A DNA stretch of 5,665 bases from Candidatus Tayloriibacteriota bacterium (GTDB taxonomy: Bacteria > Patescibacteriota > Minisyncoccia > Phycocordibacterales > GWA1-40-21): NCBI GenBank assembly GCA_026395155.1, contig JAPLZG010000093.1:7293-12957 (forward strand). The letters are read 5' to 3'. The notes under the pieces are model-generated. The model ran no database searches, had not been told where the DNA came from, and was given only the letters and a program-made list of their open reading frames with translations. Positions 1-4,113 of the stretch are shown here, piece after piece. The translations under genes and the position numbers were made by a program. The number at the start of each line of letters is the position of its first letter. Within the stretch, counting starts at the first letter, position 1.

Positions 1-1
1 T

Positions 2-280
2 TTGCGTGATGATGTTGGTGCCCTATGGGAAAATTTTATTTTTATGGAATTGGTGAAAAAAAGCAATATTGCCGGAGCTTTTGATAACTACTATTTTTGG
101 CGAACACATACAGGACAAGAAATAGATATCATTAAAGAGTCCAATGGCATTTTAACTGCTATTGAATGCAAATGGTCAGCGGGGAACAAGCAAGTCCCGT
201 CTTTATGGAAGGAAGCGTATCCCAATACTAGTTTTGAAATAATAAATCGTAGTAACTATTTGGATTTTATTATTAATTAA
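2..280 (+). CDS. DUF4143-family AAA ATPase, C-terminal fragment (5' end outside window)
   Basis: This is the last 92 codons of a gene whose start lies before the window; the TTG at position 2 is just an in-frame Leu codon, not a credible start. The visible part matches the DUF4143 domain that follows an AAA ATPase module in a family of roughly 370-450 residue proteins. Recognisable pieces are GALWENFIFMEL (about residues 7-18), YYFWRTHTGQEIDII (30-44) and AIECKWS (53-59). Spacing of Glu-Ile-Asp and Glu-Cys-Lys resembles the D...ExK core of PD-(D/E)XK nuclease folds, to which DUF4143 is thought to be related; whether it cuts DNA is unknown. Family members are often called ATP-binding proteins of unknown role and are frequent in mobile or defence-like settings. 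The P-loop half is not in the window. It ends in TAA and is followed by 555 non-coding bases, so it is not in an operon with the next gene. Confidence 0.85.
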   Translation: MRDDVGALWENFIFMELVKKSNIAGAFDNYYFWRTHTGQEIDIIKESNGILTAIECKWSAGNKQVPSLWKEAYPNTSFEIINRSNYLDFIIN

Positions 281-303
281 TTTTGTAAATGCAGAACCGA
301 TGG

Positions 304-344
304 ATCCCGTACAAAGTCAAATCAGAATTAGACTTTTACGGGAT
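304..344. repeat. Bulged 14-bp inverted repeat (hairpin)
   Basis: The left arm ATCCCGTA-C-AAAGTC (304-318) pairs with GACTTTTACGGGAT (331-344) over 14 base pairs, with one bulged C at 312 and a 12-base loop (319-330). It lies 24 bases after the ATPase stop codon. No T-run follows the right arm, so a simple intrinsic terminator is unlikely on the + strand. It could stabilise the 3' end of the upstream mRNA or be part of an interspersed repeat. Confidence 0.7.
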
Positions 345-351
345 GCTCAAT

Positions 352-374
352 TTACAAAGGACAGTCATTTGTAA
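352..374. repeat. 23-base palindrome, copy 1 (one arm mismatch)
   Basis: TTACAAAGGAC, one central A, then GTCATTTGTAA. Ten of 11 arm positions pair. The same palindrome is perfect at 4001-4023 and is present in decayed form at 753-775. The flanking T at 351 with A at 375, and A at 350 with T at 376, extend the pairing by two. It may be a protein-binding operator or an interspersed repeat unit. Confidence 0.75.
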
Positions 375-400
375 ATACAAAGATAATCCATCTCCAAAAT

Positions 401-456
401 CGGGAAGGACCTCTCGGGTAATTCGGCCTGCCTACCTTTGGAGGGAGGTTGTTTTT
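401..456 (+). repeat. GGGAAGGACCTC hairpin element, copy 1 (weakened right arm)
   Basis: This is about 80% identical to the element at 3892-3953 across the left arm and loop, starting with CGGGAAGGACCTCTC (401-415) and including TTTGGAGGGAGGT (437-449). In this copy the right arm has lost the CCTTCCC end, so only about seven contiguous pairs plus a G-T remain (408-413 with 445-450, plus 414-415 with 443-444). The T-rich tail (452-463) is preserved, so it could still act as a weak terminator for the ATPase transcript. Most differences from the other copy in the loop are C/T or A/G changes. Confidence 0.65.
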
Positions 457-499
457 GTTTTTTAATTCATCTAATCAATAAATTTTCTCTCCTTCTGTC

Positions 500-575
500 A
501 TTCCACTGCACCACAAGGGCACTTCCATTTTCTAAACTCACTATGTTCGTAAGAAAATTAGGTCGAGAGTGGAAT
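500..575. repeat. Long-armed inverted repeat, includes a 26-base unit shared with 3961-3986
   Basis: ATTCCACT (500-507) is the exact reverse complement of AGTGGAAT (568-575), and inside them ATTTTCT (527-533) is the reverse complement of AGAAAAT (552-558). The segment 551-576 matches, on the opposite strand, 22 of 26 bases at 3961-3986. The outer ends resemble the GTCATTCC...GGAATCC style of small palindromic repeats known from many bacterial genomes, which suggests an interspersed element, but I cannot assign a named family. Confidence 0.6.
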
Positions 576-708
576 CCATCCCCCAAAGTCAGACCTTGAG
601 GAGTCCATTACTGATTTCTTTTCACACAACCGCCCCGGTTCGCAGACTCACCACCCCGCCTTAACTAAGGCGGGGAGAGGGGATGGTTTGATTCGTCCCT
701 GACTCCTC
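576..708. repeat. GC-rich block with nested and competing stems
   Basis: A strong hairpin is formed by CCCCGCCTT (654-662), loop AACT, and AAGGCGGGG (667-675). A small hairpin is AACCG-CCC-CGGTT (628-640). Two longer-range exact pairs exist: CCATCCCC (576-583) with GGGGATGG (679-686), and GAGGAGTC (598-605) with GACTCCTC (701-708). These two long-range pairs cross each other, so they would form either a pseudoknot or mutually exclusive folds. Read on the minus strand, 720-676 resembles the TTGCGAGGAG...GACGAA...AATCC style of dispersed repeats seen in several bacteria. No tRNA or rRNA could be recognised. Confidence 0.6.
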
Positions 709-716
709 GCAAAGAC

Positions 717-746
717 GGATTGGGAAAAAGAATCCTCTCATTTTTT
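717..746 (+). terminator. Weak terminator-like hairpin
   Basis: GGATT (717-721) pairs with AATCC (731-735) around a 9-base loop, and a run of six T residues follows at 741-746. The stem is only 5 bp, so termination efficiency would be low. It sits about 90 bases before the ATG of the large gene and could stop read-through from upstream. Confidence 0.3.
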
Positions 747-752
747 AGACTA

Positions 753-775
753 TACAAGACTGTCCTCTAGTTGTA
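753..775. repeat. 23-base palindrome, copy 3 (decayed)
   Basis: TACAAGAC-T-GTCCTCTAGTTGTA keeps the GACTGTCCT centre and the TACAA/TTGTA ends of the palindrome seen at 352-374 and 4001-4023, but the arms between have diverged. It lies about 24 bases upstream of the putative -10 of the following gene, a position comparable with the perfect copy (about 54 bases upstream) before the paralogous gene. Confidence 0.45.
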
Positions 776-798
776 TTCGGTTTTTATTTTATCTGTAG

Positions 799-835
799 TA
801 TGATAAAATATATTTAAATATAAATTATATAAAAT
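799..835 (+). promoter_or_regulatory. Promoter and AT-rich leader of the first surface protein gene
   Basis: These 37 bases match 4077-4113 at 36 positions, both ending exactly at the ATG, which argues for function. TATGAT (799-804) is a plausible -10 box; an alternative is TAAAAT (804-809). No good -35 hexamer is found at 17 bases upstream. Just after it is a perfect 14-bp AT palindrome, TATATTTAAATATA (809-822), in the expected transcription start region. No Shine-Dalgarno-like sequence precedes the ATG, so initiation probably depends on an unstructured A/T-rich leader. Confidence 0.5.
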
Positions 836-3772
836 ATGATTTTTGAAAAATATAAAGACAAAATTTGGCCTATTTTATTGGCGTTATCTGCTATTTTAGT
901 TATAGTCTTTTTATCCCACTTAAATATCGGAAATCTAAATAAAGTAAATAATTTTGCTTATGTATTTTCAGCAGGTGATGGAAGTTCTGGAAATCCATAT
1001 CAGATTACAAGTTGGACAGATTTGAACGGTATAAGAGATGATTTAACTGCTTATTATAAATTAGTAGAAAATCTTTCTTCTACAACATTAGATTATCACG
1101 ATTTTGATGCTTGCAGTGATACACAATATACTAATCAAAATGATTGTGAATCTAATGGTGGAGTATGGGGATTTAATTGGACGCCGATTGGGGATGATGC
1201 TATGACTCCCTTCATAGGAAATTTTAATGGAGATGGAAAAACGATTTCTGATTTAATTATTTATTGGCCAGCTAGAAATTATTTTTTTGGTCTGTTTGGA
1301 TATGTGGAAGGGGAAACTATTTCTAATCTTGGGTTGATTAGTATTAATATAACAGGTACTAATTATGTTGGTGGTTTTGCCGGATATCAAAATGGTGGAA
1401 CAATAACTAATTCATATTCGACTGGGAGTGTGACAGGTACTGTTAATTCTGTTGGAGGCCTCGTTGGAGCTCAATGGACAGGAACAATTTCTAATTCTTA
1501 CTCGGCTGTAAGTATAACGAGCACGGGTGATGGTAATGCAGGTGGTCTTATAGGATATTCTTTTGATGGAATAATGACTAACTCTTACTCAACTGGAAGT
1601 GTAACAGGCTCTGGTGATTATATTTTTAATTTTGGTGGTTTAGTAGGGCGACAAGACGGTGGAACAATTTCTAACTCTTATTCAACCGCAAATGTGACTG
1701 GTCCTACTAATCTAATGGGGGGTCTTGTTGGATGGCAATATAATTTTGGAACAACTACAATAATTAATTCTTATTCTATAGGAGAGATTACTTATAATGG
1801 AGGAAACCCTTCCCTCGGTGTTGGGGGTGGTTTAGTAGGAGCCTCTGATTATGCTGGAACAGCAGTCAACTCTTTTTGGGATACAGAAACTTCTGGAAGA
1901 TCAACAAGTGCAGGTGGAACAGGTAAAACCACAGCTAAGATGAAAGGTCTTTATACTTATAACTCAAATGGCGGTAATTGGGACATCACTGGAGGAGCTC
2001 TAAATTTAAACAATGGTTACCCATATTTAGCAGGAAGTATTTCACCAGTATGGCTGATTCCAAGCACGGTTGTGAGTGACCCAACCCCTCGTCGACGCAT
2101 TACTCATAGTGAATGTGATTGGCAAGGTCAATGCGTTTCTGTATTAGGTCAAGGGTCAAATCAGTGTTCTATTGATATGGATTGTATAATCACTGCAACT
2201 ACCACAGAAGAAATAGCAACCACGACAGCAACAACAACTCCTGAAGTAATCGTCTGCTCACTTGATAATGATTGTGGCATGAACACTTATATAGATACAC
2301 CATTTTGCCAAGATAATAATGTTTATCAAAATTACACAAATTATTTATGCAACAACGCAAGTACAACATCATCATTATGTTCAAGTACCACAGTAGCTCA
2401 AATAAAAACAACATGTTTATCAAATCAATTATGTACTGATGCGATTTGTGTAAATAAAATAATTAAACATAGTCAATGTGTAGGATTATCTTGTGTTGAA
2501 GTAGATGGTGAAGGTCCAAATACATGTCAAACAAATAATGATTGTAAAATCAAGGAAGTAATTATTTGTGGGGATAATACTTGTAGTCCAACAGAAAATT
2601 GTAATTCTTGTTCATTAGATTGTGGAGATTGTGAAGTGATAAATCCAATAGTAGGGGAAACACCACCATCCACAGGTAATCCAATAGTCGGAGATGATGT
2701 CGCTCCTGTAATGCTTGGAACATCTGAATCATTCTTTGAAAATATAACAAAAATTTTTACTACTGATGTTGTATTAGAAAAAATAAATATTATTGCTAGT
2801 GATTTAGATAAGGTGATTAATTCACCACAAGGAGAAGTCGTTACAAAAACAGTTTCAACAGCTGGTGCTGTTACTGTCGTGGCTGTAACAGCCGGTACTG
2901 TATCATTTTCTATATCAGATATTATCTTATTATTAATCAGATCATTCAATTTATTACTTACAGCTTTTGGCCTCAAGAAAAGAGTCTCTCCATGGGGTAC
3001 AGCTTTTGACTCCGTTACAAAACAACCTCTAGATCCTGCGTATGTCGTTCTCAAAAACATGGAAGGTAAAGAAGTAGCTTCTGCTATAACAGATTTAGAT
3101 GGACGATTTGGTTTCCTAGTAGAGCCCGGTATTTATCAATTATTTCCTAAGAAAACAAATTATATTTTTCCATCAAAAGAACTTTTTGGTAAAACACACG
3201 ATGCTCTTCATAAAGATCTTTATTTCGGTGAAACTGTTGAAGTGAAAACTCTAGGTGAAGTTATAATAAAAAACATACCACTTGATCCAGTAAACTTTGA
3301 TTGGAATGAATTTGCAAAGAGAGATAAAGGATTGATGAAATTTTATTCAAAGTGGGATGTAGTAAAAAGAGAAATAATCAACTGGTTCTTTATTATATGT
3401 TTTATTCTTGCAGTTGTGACATATTATTTCTCTCCATATCCATACAATCTTGCAATCATTATTTTGTATGTATTCCTATCCCTAATCATTATCTTCGGAT
3501 TAAAACCAAAAACATATGGTTATATCAAAGAAAAAGAAACTGGTTTCCCATTATCATTTGCTATCGTCAGGGTATTCTTGTCAGGATCTGATACAATAAT
3601 CGCTTCAAAGACAACAGATAAATATGGAAAATATTATTGTCTTGTCCCTCCAGGAAAATATTATATAAAAGTAGAAAAGAAAAATGATGATGGAAGTTAT
3701 AGCATACTTTATACTTCATCCGATATTGATGTTACACAGAAGGGGATTATAAATGTGAATTTTAGAGTGTAG
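836..3772 (+). CDS. Membrane-anchored GLUG-repeat surface protein with Cys-rich modules and two carboxypeptidase-regulatory-like domains
   Basis: A complete 978-residue protein; the ATG is supported by the paralogue at 4114, which shares the MIFE start and leader. Order of parts: charged N-terminus and hydrophobic anchor (about 10-28, with no clear signal peptidase AxA site); conserved GDGSSGNPYQITSW block (47-60); Cys-bracketed insertion (93-111); NFNGDGKTISDL (129-140); six degenerate GLUG repeats of the form GGLVG...GTISNSYSTGSVTG (178-350), which fold as a right-handed beta-helix in this family; cap GKTTAKMK...GYPYLAG (363-400); Cys module C427/C433/C444/C450; Thr-rich linker (451-469); eight-Cys segment (474-538); second copy of the first Cys module (548/553/564/570); CGDNTC...CGDC module (578-599). 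Then a hydrophobic segment (about 676-712), KKR, a first carboxypeptidase-regulatory-like beta-sandwich (717-815), a transmembrane hairpin (850-888) and a second such domain (893-978). Positive charges flanking the helices suggest that both sandwiches are cytoplasmic and the beta-helix is outside. Role in adhesion or cell contact is inferred only. Confidence 0.9.
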   Translation: MIFEKYKDKIWPILLALSAILVIVFLSHLNIGNLNKVNNFAYVFSAGDGSSGNPYQITSWTDLNGIRDDLTAYYKLVENLSSTTLDYHDFDACSDTQYTNQNDCESNGGVWGFNWTPIGDDAMTPFIGNFNGDGKTISDLIIYWPARNYFFGLFGYVEGETISNLGLISINITGTNYVGGFAGYQNGGTITNSYSTGSVTGTVNSVGGLVGAQWTGTISNSYSAVSITSTGDGNAGGLIGYSFDGIMTNSYSTGSVTGSGDYIFNFGGLVGRQDGGTISNSYSTANVTGPTNLMGGLVGWQYNFGTTTIINSYSIGEITYNGGNPSLGVGGGLVGASDYAGTAVNSFWDTETSGRSTSAGGTGKTTAKMKGLYTYNSNGGNWDITGGALNLNNGYPYLAGSISPVWLIPSTVVSDPTPRRRITHSECDWQGQCVSVLGQGSNQCSIDMDCIITATTTEEIATTTATTTPEVIVCSLDNDCGMNTYIDTPFCQDNNVYQNYTNYLCNNASTTSSLCSSTTVAQIKTTCLSNQLCTDAICVNKIIKHSQCVGLSCVEVDGEGPNTCQTNNDCKIKEVIICGDNTCSPTENCNSCSLDCGDCEVINPIVGETPPSTGNPIVGDDVAPVMLGTSESFFENITKIFTTDVVLEKINIIASDLDKVINSPQGEVVTKTVSTAGAVTVVAVTAGTVSFSISDIILLLIRSFNLLLTAFGLKKRVSPWGTAFDSVTKQPLDPAYVVLKNMEGKEVASAITDLDGRFGFLVEPGIYQLFPKKTNYIFPSKELFGKTHDALHKDLYFGETVEVKTLGEVIIKNIPLDPVNFDWNEFAKRDKGLMKFYSKWDVVKREIINWFFIICFILAVVTYYFSPYPYNLAIIILYVFLSLIIIFGLKPKTYGYIKEKETGFPLSFAIVRVFLSGSDTIIASKTTDKYGKYYCLVPPGKYYIKVEKKNDDGSYSILYTSSDIDVTQKGIINVNFRV
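1367..1885 (+). repeat. GLUG-type beta-helix repeat array, first surface protein
   Basis: Six repeat units of about 23-36 residues start at residues 178, 207, 235, 266, 294 and 330 of the protein, each with GG(L/F)(V/I/A)G followed by a Gly-rich turn and NSYS or NSFW. The last unit ends in SFWDT, the usual transition to the cap. Units differ at most third codon positions, so this is an old protein-level repeat, not a recent DNA expansion, apart from one 23-base word (1397-1419) that recurs exactly in the paralogue. Confidence 0.8.
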
Positions 3773-3777
3773 GGGAT

Positions 3778-3814
3778 AGTTATAAAGTTCATAAAGTTTG
3801 AAAGTTATAAAGTG
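3778..3814 (+). repeat. Short AT-rich direct repeats after the stop codon
   Basis: AGTTATAAAGT occurs at 3778-3788 and again at 3803-3813, with a related CATAAAGTTTG between them. The repeats start five bases after the TAG stop. Similar ATAAAGTT-type tracts are, from memory, common between genes in Parcubacteria genomes; no function is known to me. Confidence 0.6.
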
Positions 3815-3892
3815 ACATTCTGATTGTTATCTCCGCACAGTTCTACAACAGTATAAACTCCCGCAGGGATTAAGTATTTAAAAAATAAAACC

Positions 3893-3953
3893 GGGAAGGA
3901 CCTCTCTGGTAATTTAGTCTGTCCGCTTTTGGAGGGAGGTCCTTCCCATTTTT
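3893..3953 (+). terminator. Strong hairpin with T-tail, GGGAAGGACCTC element copy 2
   Basis: GGGAAGGACCTC (3893-3904) is the exact reverse complement of GAGGTCCTTCCC (3936-3947); three further pairs, one a G-T, extend the stem to 15 bp. The loop is 25 bases and ATTTTTG (3948-3954) follows, giving the form of a rho-independent terminator. It lies 120 bases after the stop of the first surface protein gene, about the same distance as copy 1 (401-456) lies after the ATPase stop. The large conserved loop is more than a plain terminator needs, so it may be a mobile palindromic repeat that has been used as a terminator, or a small structured RNA. A minor TCCC-GCA-GGGA hairpin is at 3859-3869. Confidence 0.7.
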
Positions 3954-3960
3954 GAAGACA

Positions 3961-3986
3961 GATTCCATCTTTGACCTAATTTTCTT
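3961..3986 (-). repeat. 26-base dispersed repeat, inverted relative to 551-576
   Basis: GATTCCA followed by a variable four to six bases and GACCTAATTTTCTT matches the reverse complement of 551-576 at 22 of 26 positions; the four differences are all pyrimidine swaps. In both spacers it lies between the GGGAAGGACCTC element and the palindrome before the promoter, but in opposite orientation. Confidence 0.65.
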
Positions 3987-4000
3987 GAGTATGGACGTGA

Positions 4001-4023
4001 TTACAAAGGACTGTCCTTTGTAA
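4001..4023. repeat. 23-base palindrome, copy 2 (perfect)
   Basis: TTACAAAGGAC, central T, GTCCTTTGTAA: 11 perfectly paired positions on each side. It sits 54 bases upstream of the putative -10 of the second surface protein gene. The symmetry and single-base centre suit a dimeric DNA-binding protein, but a repeat unit or a bidirectional terminator-like stem cannot be excluded. Only AAAGAGAAA follows on the + strand, so it has no T-tail in that direction. Confidence 0.8.
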
Positions 4024-4076
4024 AGAGAAAATATAAATATTTTAAATTAATTTTATTTATATCTTTATCTTGGTAA

Positions 4077-4113
4077 TATGATAAAATATATTTAAATATA
4101 GATTATATAAAAT
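4077..4113 (+). promoter_or_regulatory. Promoter and AT-rich leader of the second surface protein gene
   Basis: This differs from 799-835 only at 4101 (G here, A at 823). It has the same TATGAT -10 candidate (4077-4082), the same 14-bp palindrome TATATTTAAATATA (4087-4100) and the same 37-base distance to the ATG. Similarity continues weakly upstream (TTTATCTTGGTAA here against TTTATCTGTAG). No Shine-Dalgarno-like sequence is present. Confidence 0.5.

Larger units (their letters stand above)
281..835. other. Long intergenic region packed with inverted repeats
   Basis: No convincing coding frame is visible on either strand over these 555 bases. The stretch holds, in order, a bulged hairpin (304-344), a near-perfect palindrome (352-374), a hairpin element shared with the next spacer (401-456), a long-armed inverted repeat (500-575), a GC-rich block with several possible stems (576-708), a weak terminator-like hairpin (717-746), a decayed palindrome (753-775) and the promoter/leader of the next gene (799-835). 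The GC content around 630-690 is far higher than in the flanking genes. The pattern suggests a nest of small palindromic mobile or interspersed repeats; a structured RNA is an alternative. Confidence 0.7.

Noticed and set aside
2..4. TTG at position 2 as the start of a small 92-residue protein
   Set aside because: The translation begins within a conserved DUF4143 region, so the gene must start upstream of the window.
594..710. Possible tRNA in the GC-rich block, because GGTTTGATTCGTCC resembles a T-arm
   Set aside because: The loop would be eight bases, no acceptor stem partner or anticodon arm can be placed, and the strong 654-675 hairpin does not fit a cloverleaf.
281..835. CRISPR array or insertion sequence in the first spacer
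   Set aside because: The repeats are palindromic and of different kinds, with no regular repeat-spacer pattern, and no transposase frame is present.
2185..2240. ACA/ACT-rich tract in the large gene as a microsatellite for phase variation
   Set aside because: Units are irregular and encode a mixed Thr/Ala/Glu linker in frame; changes of whole codons would only alter linker length, and there is no homopolymer or uniform short repeat to drive slippage.
2527..3060. Long open frame on the minus strand (177 codons) inside the large gene, plus shorter ones at 2199-2423 and 2562-2750
   Set aside because: They lie antisense to a frame that encodes recognisable Cys-rich and carboxypeptidase-regulatory-like domains; their translations are low complexity (Leu- or Thr/Val-rich), lack any domain, and have no promoter or ribosome-binding motif.
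3352..3591. Short + strand open frame overlapping the end of the large gene
   Set aside because: It is a shifted reading of the transmembrane hairpin and second beta-sandwich; the main frame continues through without a break, so this is not a frameshifted continuation or a separate gene.
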